Part shown: positions 46,500 through 56,222 of the stretch, one piece after another
Numbering within the stretch: the stretch's first letter is position 1
How the letters are laid out: each line of letters opens with the position of its first letter
NCBI GenBank assembly: GCA_031761875.1
Contig: CP134492.1
Span: 2,294,001 to 2,358,000, forward strand
Direction: 5' to 3'
Origin: Bacillaceae bacterium IKA-2
GTDB lineage: Bacteria; Bacillota; Bacilli; Bacillales; Anaerobacillaceae
Length of the DNA: 64,000 bases
Program-made: the position numbers and the translations under genes
Notes under the pieces: generated by a model
Databases searched by the model: none
What the model saw: the letters and a program-made list of their open reading frames with translations, nothing else
What the model was told of the DNA's origin: nothing

Positions 46500-47470
46500 T
46501 GCCGAACTATTGTGGTATTTATGCTGGTTTAATCGAACAGTACATTGATTTCAAAAGAAACCTCGGTTACAAGTTTGTTGATGCCACTTACACACTTTCG
46601 TTATTTGACAGATTTACAATAGATAATGCCGTATTAAAACTCGGTCTATCAAAGGAGATTGTTGATAAATGGAGTGAGAAGCGTCCAAATGAATCAGACA
46701 AGACACGTTATGCGAGGATTCATTATATTGCAAAATTTTCCGCCTATTTAAATGATATGGGATATCCATCACATATACCGAGATTGCCTAAAAAGTACAG
46801 CAGTACGTTTGTACCACATATTTTCTCGAAAAAGGAAGTGAATGCATTCTTCGATGCATGTGATACGCTTAAAGTTAATAGACGATTTGAAACAACTGTG
46901 TATGTACTCCCCGCTTTATTTAGAATGCTATATGGCTGTGGCATCCGTATCAGCGAAGCGTTATCCCTAACATGTAAGGATGTTGATCTTGATGCAAAAA
47001 ATATTATTGTCAGGGAAACGAAAAACGGCAAAGACCGAATACTCCCATTATCTGAAACACTAACTGAGGTGTGTATTCAATATAGGAATGTTCGTCCCGG
47101 CAAATATGAACCGAAAGGTTATTTTTTTATCAAGAACAATGGGCAAAAATGTAATGCCAAGGCAATATATGAATGGTTCAGAAAAATACTCTGGAATGCA
47201 GGAATTCCACATGGTGGGAAGGGTTTTGGCCCAAGAATGCATGACTTTCGTCACACTTTCAGTGTACACTCTCTTGTGAAAATGTCAGAAGCTGGGCTAG
47301 ATTTATACTACTCACTCCCAATATTATCAAAATATCTTGGGCATCAGTCATTAGAGGCTACAGATAAGTATGTAAGGCTAACATCTGACATGTACCCTGA
47401 TTTAATTAGAGAAGTAGATAACGTTTGTGCCTATGTATTTCCGGAGGTTGACCATTATGAAGCCGACTGA
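46499..47470 (+). CDS. RIT tyrosine recombinase B
   Basis: This 323-residue recombinase has Arg (GIRISEALSL), Lys (TKNGKDR), His/Arg (MHDFRHTFSVH), His (YLGHQS) and Tyr (DKYVRL), so it is catalytically complete. It starts at the second ATG of an ATGATG that overlaps the stop of gene A, after AAGGAGG. An alternative start at 46496 adds one Met. Confidence 0.92.
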   Translation: MPNYCGIYAGLIEQYIDFKRNLGYKFVDATYTLSLFDRFTIDNAVLKLGLSKEIVDKWSEKRPNESDKTRYARIHYIAKFSAYLNDMGYPSHIPRLPKKYSSTFVPHIFSKKEVNAFFDACDTLKVNRRFETTVYVLPALFRMLYGCGIRISEALSLTCKDVDLDAKNIIVRETKNGKDRILPLSETLTEVCIQYRNVRPGKYEPKGYFFIKNNGQKCNAKAIYEWFRKILWNAGIPHGGKGFGPRMHDFRHTFSVHSLVKMSEAGLDLYYSLPILSKYLGHQSLEATDKYVRLTSDMYPDLIREVDNVCAYVFPEVDHYEAD

Positions 47471-48476
47471 TTTCTCTCGCTATCTGACAGGATTTCTTAC
47501 AAAATACCTGCCAGGAGAAATGGGGTTCAGTATAAATACGATTGCCTCTTATAGAGACACATTTGTACTTTTCCTTACATTTATCAAGGATAAAAAAGGA
47601 ATAAAAACAAATTCTCTGACGCTGGGCATGATTAATAAGGAAATGGTTATTCACTTTCTTGACTGGATAGAAACAGAGCGTGGCTGTAGTACAGCCACAA
47701 GGAACGTCCGCCTTGCGGCATTACACTCTTTCTTCCAATATCTCCAGTATCAGAGCCCCGATAATCTTTTGGAATGGCAGAGAATCCTTGGAATCCGGGT
47801 TAAGAAAACAGAAACAAAATCAATCAGTTACCTAACGCTTAATGGGATCAGACTACTTTTGGAAATGCCTGATCAGTCAACTAAAATAGGACGAAGAGAT
47901 CTTGCTCTTTTGTCAATTATGTATGAAAGCGGTGGAAGAGTACAGGAAATCATTGACCTCACTCCGTCACAAGTACGTTTTGACAGACCATGTACTGTAA
48001 AGTTAATTGGTAAGGGGAATAAAGCCCGGATAGTCCCTCTGATGGATGCTCCGTTAGATTTATTAAATCGATATATGGATGAGCAGGGGCTGTTAAGTTT
48101 GTCAGCAAACATGTACCCATTGTTCTGTAACAAAAGAGGAGAAAAACTGACCCGGGCAGGGGTGAATTACATACTAGATAAATATGCACGCAAGGCTCGT
48201 ATTAAAGATCAAATATTAATCCCAGAACGATTTAGCTGTCATTGTCTGAGACATTCAAAAGCTATGCACTTACTCCAAGCAGGAGTTAATCTCATATACA
48301 TCCGTGATATACTAGGTCACCGTTCTGTCCAAACAACTGAAATTTACGCTAAGGTAGATTCAAAACAAAAAAGAGAAGCAATTGAAAAAGCATATACAGA
48401 TGTTGTACCAAAAGGTGCACCTTCTTGGCAAAAAAGTGGAGATTTATTGGAATGGCTAAAAAGATTTGATAAATAA
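47457..48476 (+). CDS. RIT tyrosine recombinase C
   Basis: This 339-residue recombinase has Arg (SGGRVQEI), Lys (GKGNKARIVP), His/Arg (CHCLRHSKAM), His (ILGHRSVQ) and Tyr (EIYAKV). ATG 47457 is correctly spaced from CCGGAGG, overlapping gene B by 14 bp. The C-terminal tail WQKSGDLLEWLKRFDK is typical of this member of the trio as I recall. Confidence 0.92.
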   Translation: MKPTDFSRYLTGFLTKYLPGEMGFSINTIASYRDTFVLFLTFIKDKKGIKTNSLTLGMINKEMVIHFLDWIETERGCSTATRNVRLAALHSFFQYLQYQSPDNLLEWQRILGIRVKKTETKSISYLTLNGIRLLLEMPDQSTKIGRRDLALLSIMYESGGRVQEIIDLTPSQVRFDRPCTVKLIGKGNKARIVPLMDAPLDLLNRYMDEQGLLSLSANMYPLFCNKRGEKLTRAGVNYILDKYARKARIKDQILIPERFSCHCLRHSKAMHLLQAGVNLIYIRDILGHRSVQTTEIYAKVDSKQKREAIEKAYTDVVPKGAPSWQKSGDLLEWLKRFDK

Positions 48477-48540
48477 AATAGTGTTTGCGTTGCAGATAAT
48501 GTAAAGTAAAACAGCGAGGGATCCTTTACTTACGGTTATT

Positions 48541-48611
48541 TAACAGCCTTACTTTACATTATCATATACTTTTCATTACCCTTCTAATGTAAAGCTTTGC
48601 ATTAGAAGGGT
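48541..48611 (-). repeat. RIT right terminal inverted repeat with end palindrome
   Basis: 48541-48585 is the exact inverse of 45104-45148. It is followed by AATGTAAAGCTTTGCATT and the direct copy of AGAAGGGT. As a result 48578-48611 forms a near-perfect palindrome with 12-bp arms ACCCTTCTAATG / CATTAGAAGGGT. Confidence 0.92.
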
Positions 48612-49292
48612 CATGTGGAGGGCAGCGTGAAGATAATTAGGAACAAAGCATTTGCGTTAACTTATAAGTTTAAGACATTCGATGATGCACGTGAATACTT
48701 GAATACTATATTGATAGAACTCAATAAAGACAGCACTATTTCTGAAGAAATAAAACATCTTCAACCTACAAAACCAAAGCTTGATCTTGCAACAGTTACA
48801 GTGCAAAAACCAAATAAATATAGTTTTGTACGAGTTGATAACAACCACTATTCAGTACCGGAGTATCTTGTAGGACGCTTAATAACAATCAAGAAATATT
48901 ACGACACAATAGGCTTTTATTCAAACAACATACTCGTTTGTGAACACAAAAAAATAGATGGTACTAACGAGATAAGTATTAAAATTAAACATTACTTAAA
49001 CTCATTAAACAAAAAACCAGGTGCAATCAAGAACTCCCACGCTCTAAAAAGCATACCAAGGTTAAAAGCCATCTATGATACTAATTTTAGCAGAAACAAG
49101 AAAAAATTCATAGAGATCATTCAAGAAAATGATGATAAACCAATCGAAGAAATACTATTGATTCTAGAAACATACAATAAATCTCATATCGATATTATTC
49201 CATCTATGCACATAGATAAAACTGCACTTAGCAACATCGCTACAAGGCAAGTATCTAGATATAACGAATTATGTTTCTCGGAGGTGGAATAA
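48612..49292 (+). pseudogene. istA: IstA transposase, C-terminal part
   Basis: This part continues IstA with HVEGSVKIIRNKAFAL, the third-acid region, then the C-terminal Mu-transposase-like barrel (KYSFVRVDNNHYSVPEYLVG). It could be translated alone from GTG 48615 but would lack the first two catalytic acids. It is followed immediately by istB. Confidence 0.9.
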
Positions 49293-50039
49293 ATGCAAAT
49301 ACAAGAAATGGCCCATATACTAAAATTACCCTATATAAAAACCAATTATCAAATGCTTCTTGATGAAGCAAACCATACAAACATGACCCACCGAGAGCTG
49401 ATAAGTCGTCTACTCGAAAGAGAATTAGAACTAAGGCTTGAGAATGGTTTAAAACATAGACTCAGAAGGGCTAAATTCCCTCTTAACAAGTACTTAGAAG
49501 ACTTCGACAAGAGTAAGTACCATAAGAAATTTATACCGAAATTCGAAGAACTAGAAACGTTGCAGTTCATTGAAAATAAAGAAAATATAATCTTAATAGG
49601 ATCTCCTGGCTGCGGGAAATCACATTATAGTATTGGGCTTGGTATTAAGGCGTGTTTGGAAGGCAAAAGTGTATTGTTTATCTCTGTACCTAACTTAATA
49701 ATAGAGTTAAAAGAAGCAATGAGTGAAAGCAAACTATCGCAATATAAAACCAAATTTGAAAAGTACAGTCTTGTCGTTTTAGATGAACTGGGATACGTAT
49801 CATTTGACAAAATTGGTTGTGAAATACTATTTAATTTATTATCAAATAGAAACGATAAAGGATCAATAATCATAACAACAAACTTGGCTTTTGATCGCTG
49901 GGAAGAGATTTTTAAAGACCCGATGCTTACTGGTGCAATTGTAGATAGACTTGCTCACAAATCACATATCTTAGATATTTCACGAGAAGTAAGTCACCGA
50001 TTTGAAGAGACAATGTCATGGCTAAAACCAACTAAATAA
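49293..50039 (+). CDS. istB: IS21-family helper ATPase IstB
   Basis: This 248-residue AAA+ ATPase directs IstA to target DNA. Walker A is GSPGCGKSH (about 104-112), Walker B LVVLDELGY, sensor SIIITTNLAF and the end motif VDRLAHKSHILDI. Its start follows the istA stop directly with GGAGGTGG. It is intact, so the element could move if IstA were supplied by an unbroken copy. Confidence 0.93.
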   Translation: MQIQEMAHILKLPYIKTNYQMLLDEANHTNMTHRELISRLLERELELRLENGLKHRLRRAKFPLNKYLEDFDKSKYHKKFIPKFEELETLQFIENKENIILIGSPGCGKSHYSIGLGIKACLEGKSVLFISVPNLIIELKEAMSESKLSQYKTKFEKYSLVVLDELGYVSFDKIGCEILFNLLSNRNDKGSIIITTNLAFDRWEEIFKDPMLTGAIVDRLAHKSHILDISREVSHRFEETMSWLKPTK

Positions 50040-50084
50040 GTGGACCTTTTTTCAACTGATTCGTGGACCGCTTTTGAGTTGACA

Positions 50085-50360
50085 AATACAACGCTGCCGA
50101 CTGCTTCAACGATTACGCCGTATTCAGAGAAGCTAATGATGTTCCATACAGCCACATTAAATTCGGTCGGAATTGGACATTATGGTAGAAGTCTCGGTTT
50201 GAGTCCGAGACGTGATTTGGGAGCTAATTACCTGCGACTTTCGGCGGAGATTGCCCTTTATGCGGAAGACGGAACGAATATCATGATTGACAACGGTTGG
50301 TTAGAGCAACCACCACAGGCAACCGACAGAGACCAGTTAAATAAAAATCAAAAACAATAA
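50085..50360 (+). pseudogene. DUF3231 protein, C-terminal part
   Basis: About 91 codons give NTTLPTAST, YSEKLMMFHTATLNSVGIGHYG, SPRRDLGANYLRLSAEIA and DNGWLEQPPQA, the usual end of a DUF3231 protein. Together with 43448-44205 this makes about 344 residues, the normal family length. A frame starting at 50040 includes 15 codons of IS21 end sequence. Confidence 0.9.
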
Positions 50361-50493
50361 TTTTTTTGGATCTTAGTGAAGTTAATAATACAATTAACTA
50401 TCAGATCAGGTTACATCTAGTTTAAAATATATTATTTCAACTCGAGGTAACTTGATTTGGCCGAAGATACTGAATTTTGAGATTCCTAAATCA

Positions 50494-50530
50494 AAAAAAA
50501 GCATTCAGCCCATTTTACGAGCGGAATGCC
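50494..50530 (-). terminator. terminator candidate of the yitT-like gene
   Basis: On the minus strand GGCATTC and GAATGC form a stem followed by eight T (seen as A on the plus strand). Confidence 0.55.
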
Positions 50531-50567
50531 TATTTAATACAAGGTCTATTTCAATAAAAATTGGTTG

Positions 50568-51164
50568 TCATGATACTTGTTCAACTTTATTTGCTGTCTT
50601 ATAACGGTACACAAAATCAATTACTTTCGTGGCGATCCATTGACAGATAATCGCTAGTATGATGATGCGCCAATCCTTAACGATTGATATCGATAAAAAA
50701 ATCAGTGAATTCATCCAAAATAGCGATTTATCAGGTGGTTTATTTCGGTACTTTTCGATTAATAAAGCTGCAATAGCCATTCCACCTGAAGATGAGCCGT
50801 GCCTAAACAATACCCCTACTCCACAACCAAAAATAACTGCTCCGATAACTAAATCGACTAATAATAAATGACTCGTCACGCCTGTCAGTTCAGTAAATTC
50901 CAAGATGGAAATTGTTAGTGAAGTGATCGTGACTGAATAAATAGTCGCTAACGTTTTCTTTTTACCTAGCCATTTAACTGCTACTAAAAGTAATGTGAAA
51001 TTAAACAACCACAGCGATACACCGTTGGAAAGCTGGAAAAAATAATTCATTAAAATTGCAACTCCAGCCGCACCACCAGAAGGGATATCATATGGAAAAA
51101 GAAACATGGCCATTGCCAAGCCTTGTAACATTGCACCAAAGCTTATAAAAGTTAATGTCTTCAA
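50568..51164 (-). CDS. YitT-family membrane protein (short form)
   Basis: This 198-residue protein has five to six transmembrane helices and the YitT signature FPYDIPSGGAAGVAILMNYFF plus GVLFRHGSSSGGMAIAALLI. It lacks the soluble DUF2179 domain seen in longer members. Function unknown, possibly transport. It lies downstream of parC on the same strand but behind a terminator, with a separate start after AAGCGGG. Confidence 0.85.
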   Translation of the reverse strand: MKTLTFISFGAMLQGLAMAMFLFPYDIPSGGAAGVAILMNYFFQLSNGVSLWLFNFTLLLVAVKWLGKKKTLATIYSVTITSLTISILEFTELTGVTSHLLLVDLVIGAVIFGCGVGVLFRHGSSSGGMAIAALLIEKYRNKPPDKSLFWMNSLIFLSISIVKDWRIIILAIICQWIATKVIDFVYRYKTANKVEQVS

Positions 51165-51219
51165 CTAGATCAACCCGCTTCTAAATTTCGTTTTCATTGA
51201 GAATACTTCAAAAAAAAAT

Positions 51220-51254
51220 AGTCTAAAAACCTGAGTATACTACTACTCAGGTTT
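51220..51254 (-). terminator. terminator of parEC
   Basis: The stem AAACCTGAGTA / TACTCAGGTTT includes the last codons and TAG stop of parC and ends in T on the minus strand; it also works in the other direction. Confidence 0.85.
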
Positions 51255-53690
51255 TTTGTTTTCCTCATCTTTTTTTCGTTGTTCCCAAAGATCAATGATT
51301 GCTCCATCCTTAGTTATATCAATAATAAAAGAACCGTTACTATAACGATCACTAGCTCTTATTTGACTAGCTTCAACTATTTCTTCGAGACCTTTATCCG
51401 TCTTTAAATGGAAAATCGATTTGTTATCGGCTTTCTTTAAGGCAATTAAGCGGTGTGGATTACTTTTTAACTCTCGTAACATGATTAAGCCACGTTTTGC
51501 CCGGGACGATTTCTCAAATTCTGTTACATTCATCTTCTTAAAAGCACCGCGATGGGTCACGACGAATAAGTGTTGTTTTTCCTGGTTATTTAAGGTAAAG
51601 CCACTGATGAGATCGTCACCTGCTTTTAAGTTTATTCCTTTTACTCCTGTCGCCCTTTGACCGACAACACTAATTTCAGCTTCTTCAAACAATAGGCCAT
51701 AGCCAAATGCGGTAGAGATAAACACATCTTGAGAACCATCTGTTAAATGCAAGTCAACAACGACATCATCCTGTTTTAATTTTAATGCCATAAGCGGTTT
51801 TGAGTGCCTTTGGGCCTGATATTCAGAAATTGCGGTTCGTTTTGCCATTCCGCTTTTCGTAAAGAAAATCAGATATTGATCATCTTTAAATTCCTTGATC
51901 GGAATTGCCTTTATAATTTCATCGCCACGTTCTAAAGGGACGATATTAGCAACGTGTTGACCAAGGTCTTTCCAACGAATATCCGGAAGTTGACGAACTG
52001 GGATAAATAAATAATTTCCTTTTGAAGAAAAAATCAATAAAGTATCCGTTGTACTCGTCTCAAATTGTCCGATAGCCCGGTCCCCTTCTTTCATACCGAA
52101 AGGATCACCGTTAGAAGCTGTAAAAGAGCGTACACTTGTTCTCTTTACATACCCTTCCTTTGTTACTGTTACGATCACCTCTTCGGGAGGAAGTAATACT
52201 TCAAAGTCTATTTTAATTTCTTCAATCTCTGCTTCAATTACGGTTCGACGTTCATCATTAAACGTCTTCTTAATCGTCAGAAGATCCTTTTTAATTACTT
52301 GAATCAGCTTTTTGGGACTACTTAGGATCTCAGTTAATTGAGTGATTTTTTTATCTAACTCATCACTTTCTTTTTGTAAAGTCGTTACGTCAGTATTTGT
52401 TAATCGATACAGCTGTAAAGATACGATCGCTTCTGCTTGAGCATCTGTAAATTGGAACTTACTCATTAAGTTATCTTTCGCATCTCGCTTATCTTTAGAA
52501 GCTCGAATGGCTGCAATAACTTCATCTAAAATTGAGATGGCGCGAATTAAGCCTTCAACAATATGCTTTCTTTCTTCTGATTTTAGAAGTTCATGAGCAG
52601 AACGACGGGTTATCACTTCTTTTTGGTGGTTAATATACGCTTCTAAAAGCTGTTTTAGTCCTAATAGTACCGGACGTTTATTAAATATAGCAACCATATT
52701 AAAGTTATATGTAATTTGTAGGTCTGTATTTTTATATAAATAATTTAAAATTGCTTCAGCATTTGCATCCTTTTTTAATTCGATGACGATCCTTAGTCCT
52801 GTGCGATCAGTATCATCACGAACTTCAGCAATCCCCTCTACTTTTTTATCAAAGCGAATTTCGTCCATTTTTTTGACGAGGTTAGATTTGACGATCTCAA
52901 AAGGAATTTCGGTAATGATTATTTGCTGTTTTCCGCCACGAATCGTATCAATTTCTGATTTGCAGCGAACGACGACTTTACCTTTACCAGTTTCATAAGC
53001 TTGACGAATTCCTTGGGCACCTTGAATTGTTCCACCAGTTGGAAAGTCCGGTCCTTTAACGATTTCCAAAAGCTCATTTAATGTGCAATTAGGGCTTTCC
53101 ATTTGTAAAACTGCCGCATCAATGACTTCCCCTAATTGATGTGGTGGAATGTCTGTAGCATAACCTGCTGATATCCCGGTAGATCCATTTACAAGCAAGT
53201 TTGGAAACATCGCCGGCAAGACAACTGGTTCAGTATCAGAATCGTCAAAGTTAGGAATAAAATCAACGGTGTCCTTTTCAATATCACGCATCATCTGCGT
53301 CGAAATAGCTGCAAGACGTGCCTCTGTATAACGCATAGCAGCTGGCGGATCACCATCAATCGAACCATTATTACCATGCATTTGGACAAGTCCGTAGCGA
53401 ACCTTCCAATCTTGGCTCATCCGGATCATGGCATCATAAACAGATGTGTCACCGTGAGGATGATAGTTACCAATTACGTTACCGACAGTTTTCGCTGATT
53501 TACGAAACGGTTTGTCAGCCGTATTTCCTTCTTTATGCATCGAGTATAATATTCTACGCTGAACTGGCTTTAACCCATCTCTGGCATCAGGTAAAGCCCG
53601 TTCTTGAATAATGTATTTACTATAGCGACCAAATCGATCCCCAATTACGTCTTCTAAGGGAAGGTCTAAATATTTATCAGGCTGCAACAA
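51243..53690 (-). CDS. parC: DNA topoisomerase IV subunit A
   Basis: This 815-residue subunit cleaves and rejoins DNA to decatenate chromosomes. The catalytic Tyr is in AAMRYTEARL (about Tyr121), and the quinolone-determining region reads HPHGDTSVYDA with the important Ser (Ser83 here) kept. The C-terminal domain has beta-pinwheel repeats (EVIVTVTKEGYVKRTS). It starts with TTG after GGAGGAATAAG, 2 bp after the parE stop, so the pair is coupled. Confidence 0.95.
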   Translation of the reverse strand: MLQPDKYLDLPLEDVIGDRFGRYSKYIIQERALPDARDGLKPVQRRILYSMHKEGNTADKPFRKSAKTVGNVIGNYHPHGDTSVYDAMIRMSQDWKVRYGLVQMHGNNGSIDGDPPAAMRYTEARLAAISTQMMRDIEKDTVDFIPNFDDSDTEPVVLPAMFPNLLVNGSTGISAGYATDIPPHQLGEVIDAAVLQMESPNCTLNELLEIVKGPDFPTGGTIQGAQGIRQAYETGKGKVVVRCKSEIDTIRGGKQQIIITEIPFEIVKSNLVKKMDEIRFDKKVEGIAEVRDDTDRTGLRIVIELKKDANAEAILNYLYKNTDLQITYNFNMVAIFNKRPVLLGLKQLLEAYINHQKEVITRRSAHELLKSEERKHIVEGLIRAISILDEVIAAIRASKDKRDAKDNLMSKFQFTDAQAEAIVSLQLYRLTNTDVTTLQKESDELDKKITQLTEILSSPKKLIQVIKKDLLTIKKTFNDERRTVIEAEIEEIKIDFEVLLPPEEVIVTVTKEGYVKRTSVRSFTASNGDPFGMKEGDRAIGQFETSTTDTLLIFSSKGNYLFIPVRQLPDIRWKDLGQHVANIVPLERGDEIIKAIPIKEFKDDQYLIFFTKSGMAKRTAISEYQAQRHSKPLMALKLKQDDVVVDLHLTDGSQDVFISTAFGYGLLFEEAEISVVGQRATGVKGINLKAGDDLISGFTLNNQEKQHLFVVTHRGAFKKMNVTEFEKSSRAKRGLIMLRELKSNPHRLIALKKADNKSIFHLKTDKGLEEIVEASQIRASDRYSNGSFIIDITKDGAIIDLWEQRKKDEENKKPE

Positions 53691-53692
53691 AC

Positions 53693-55669
53693 TTATTCCT
53701 CCTCAGTTAACGTCAAATTTTCATTTTCTAAAATATTCGTTTCTTCATCTAAACCAAAAGCAACATTATCTTCAATCCACTTACGTCGTGGCTCAACTTT
53801 GTCGCCCATTAATGTTGTGATACGGCGTTCTGCTTTAGCAACGTCGTCTAGTCTGACACGAATAAGTGTTCTTGTATCAGGATCCATCGTTGTTTCCCAT
53901 AGTTGGATAGCATCCATTTCACCTAAACCTTTATAACGTTGAATAATGTAGCCTTTTCCTACTTTTTTCATGGCATCTTTTAAACCTAGCTCGTCCCACG
54001 CATATTCAACAATTGCTTTTTTTCCAGAGCCTTTGCTCGCTTTATATAGCGGTGGCAGAGCAATATAAACTTTTCCTGCCTCGATAAGAGGACGCATATA
54101 ACGATAAAAGAACGTCAGGATTAGAACTTGAATATGAGCTCCATCAGTATCTGCATCAGTCATAATAATCACTTTGTCATAATTAATATCTTCTATATTA
54201 AAATCAGCACCGACACCTGCACCAATCGCATAAATAATCGTCCTGATTTCTTCATTTTTCATAATATCAGCAAGCTTAGCTTTTTCTGTGTTAATAACTT
54301 TTCCTCGCAGTGGCAGGATTGCCTGAAACTTGCGGTCACGCCCTTGTTTTGCTGATCCACCTGCAGAATCTCCCTCAACAAGATATAGCTCATTACGGCT
54401 TGGGTTTTTCGACTGAGCCGGTGTCAGTTTTCCGCTTAATAAAGCATCTTTTCGCTTCGAGTTCTTACCACTACGAGCGTCATCACGTGCTTTTCTTGCT
54501 GCTTCACGAGCTTGAGTCGCTTTAACTGCTTTTTTAATTAGGAGCGAACTAATATCAGGGTTCTCTTCTAAAAAGAACGAGAGTTGCTCACTAACTACTG
54601 CATCGACTGCTGAGCGCGCTTCTGGTGTTCCTAACTTTCCTTTTGTTTGACCTTCAAACTGCAACTTTTCTTCAGGTACTCTGACAGACACAATTGCTGT
54701 AAAACCTTCACGAATATCAGATCCGTCTAGATTTTTATCTTTTTCACGAAGCATCGCTGTTTTACGTGCATAGTCATTCATAACTCTTGTCACAGCAGAT
54801 TTCGCACCTAATTCGTGAGTTCCACCGTCTTTTGTGCGAACATTATTGACAAAAGATAGCACATTTTCTGTATAGGCATCGTTAAATTGAAATGCTAACT
54901 CAACTTCGATCGCTTGGTTTTTTCCTTGAAAAAATGCAACCGGATGTAATGTTTCTTTTTCCTCATTCAAATATTCGACAAACGCTTCAATTCCATTTTC
55001 ATAATGAAATACTTCAAGCTTATCTCCTTTTCCGGCACGAGTATCTTTCAATTCGATAACTAAACCTTTTAACAGAAATGCCGCTTCTCTCAATCGCTCC
55101 GTTAACGTATCAAAATTATAAATTGTTGTATTAAAAATAGTCGTGTCTGGTTTAAAGTGAATTGTCGTACCTGTTTTTCGTGTTGTTCCAATTTTTTCAA
55201 GGGTCGTAACTGCTTTACCGCCATTTTCAAACCGTTGCTTAAACACAAATCCATCTCGTTTAATGATTACCTCGAGCCACTCAGATAATGCGTTTACAAC
55301 TGAGGCACCAACACCATGCAAACCACCGCTTGTTGAATAGCCGCCTTGGCCAAATTTTCCACCAGCATGAAGAACCGTTAAAATAACTTCAGGAGTAGGT
55401 TTTCCCATTTTATGCATTCCTGTTGGCATTCCTCGACCTGAATCCTCAATACTAATACTTTCGTCCTTATGTATTGTAACTTTAATGTCGTTTCCGAATC
55501 CAGCCAATGCCTCATCCACAGAGTTATCGACAATTTCATAGACAAGGTGATGTAAACCTTTTGAGTCTGTACTTCCGATATACATGCCTGGTCGTTTTCT
55601 GACGGCTTCTAGCCCTTCTAGAACTTGAATGGCATCATCGTTGTAATCAAATATTGCTTTAGTAGCCAA
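53693..55669 (-). CDS. parE: DNA topoisomerase IV subunit B
   Basis: This 658-residue ATPase subunit has the GHKL ATP site (EIVDNSVDEALAGF, GGLHGVGASVVNALS), a transducer domain, and a TOPRIM domain (EGDSAGGSAKQGRD, MTDADTDGAHI). It lacks the insert of gyrase B, and its partner gene is parC. The start is TTG at 55669, well spaced from GAAGGGAG. A copy of the dispersed repeat ends 46 bp upstream. Confidence 0.95.
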   Translation of the reverse strand: MATKAIFDYNDDAIQVLEGLEAVRKRPGMYIGSTDSKGLHHLVYEIVDNSVDEALAGFGNDIKVTIHKDESISIEDSGRGMPTGMHKMGKPTPEVILTVLHAGGKFGQGGYSTSGGLHGVGASVVNALSEWLEVIIKRDGFVFKQRFENGGKAVTTLEKIGTTRKTGTTIHFKPDTTIFNTTIYNFDTLTERLREAAFLLKGLVIELKDTRAGKGDKLEVFHYENGIEAFVEYLNEEKETLHPVAFFQGKNQAIEVELAFQFNDAYTENVLSFVNNVRTKDGGTHELGAKSAVTRVMNDYARKTAMLREKDKNLDGSDIREGFTAIVSVRVPEEKLQFEGQTKGKLGTPEARSAVDAVVSEQLSFFLEENPDISSLLIKKAVKATQAREAARKARDDARSGKNSKRKDALLSGKLTPAQSKNPSRNELYLVEGDSAGGSAKQGRDRKFQAILPLRGKVINTEKAKLADIMKNEEIRTIIYAIGAGVGADFNIEDINYDKVIIMTDADTDGAHIQVLILTFFYRYMRPLIEAGKVYIALPPLYKASKGSGKKAIVEYAWDELGLKDAMKKVGKGYIIQRYKGLGEMDAIQLWETTMDPDTRTLIRVRLDDVAKAERRITTLMGDKVEPRRKWIEDNVAFGLDEETNILENENLTLTEEE

Positions 55670-55715
55670 ATTAATAGACTCCCTTCAGTAAAAAATTTTA
55701 TTTCACTATACTAGA

Positions 55716-55830
55716 GTGAATTTCATAATACCAATAAACTAGCCGCATCAAGCTAAGTCTAGTTGCGAACTGTTTAACTCAACTATTCTTTTGTCTTAGT
55801 AACTTGAACCAACATTATGAAATTCATTAA
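55716..55830. repeat. dispersed inverted-ended repeat, copy B (115 bp)
   Basis: Ends GTGAATTTCATAAT and ATTATGAAATTCATT are inverted. It aligns along its length with copy A (ATACCA, TAGCC-CATCA, AACTCAACT in the same order) and has the same length. Read toward parE, its inner edge supplies TTGGTA, 18 nt before TATAGT, a possible parE promoter. Confidence 0.8.
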
Positions 55831-56067
55831 ATAGCAGTTTATATTAAGTAACTATAATACGAACGAATGTTTTGTTGCAAGGATAATTTATAATTTGTCT
55901 AGTTCAAGCATCTAATTTCTAGAATGGTTATGTCTAGTTCAACTGCACAATCGTCGATTTTACACCTTGTAATTTTCTTACTCACAATTCCAACACATAC
56001 TTCCTTATTTACAATAGCCTTTAAATCCTTATATTTCAAGCGTGTTTTCAACTTAAACAAAAAAAAA

Positions 56068-56184
56068 CCTCTTAATTACTATAAGAAAAACTACACTAAT
56101 CGCTAAATATGTGGCGAAAGCCTTAGTTTTTTCTTAATTCTTTACACCTTAAAAAATAAGAGTAAAGAAAATGTAATTAAGAGG
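56068..56184. other. highly folded element, possible three-way junction
   Basis: A perfect outer stem CCTCTTAATTAC (56068-56079) / GTAATTAAGAGG (56173-56184) encloses two further stems: TAAGAAAAACTA (56082-56093) with TAGTTTTTTCTTA (56124-56136), and TTCTTTAC (56138-56145) with GTAAAGAA (56162-56169). No coding. It could be a small structured RNA or a non-autonomous element, or in part a terminator. Confidence 0.6.
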
Positions 56185-56222
56185 ATTTTCCGATTTCTTT
56201 ATGCTATTTTATTCTGAATTTT

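Larger units (their letters stand above)
45112..48611 (+). mobile_element. RIT (recombinase-in-trio) element inserted in istA
   Basis: Three overlapping tyrosine recombinase genes in one orientation, flanked by 45-bp perfect inverted repeats, define a RIT element. AGAAGGGT is present directly at 45104-45111 and 48604-48611, as expected for an 8-bp target duplication. The right end has 26 additional bases and a 34-bp palindrome. Confidence 0.9.
44206..50084. mobile_element. IS21-family element, itself carrying a RIT element
   Basis: The ends are imperfect inverted repeats: TGATACTCTAAAAGTGGCCC at the left and, read inward from the right, TGTCAACTCAAAAGCGGTCC. A second related block TTGAAAAA-GGTCC follows inside each end, typical of IS21. 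It contains istA (split) and istB. Without the 3.5-kb RIT insert the element is about 2.4 kb. The target site duplication is not clear, so the boundaries may be off by a few bases. Confidence 0.88.

Noticed and set aside
55924-56106. 60-codon plus-strand frame in the parE upstream region
   Set aside because: Low-complexity Ser/Leu/Lys sequence, no ribosome site, overlaps the folded element.
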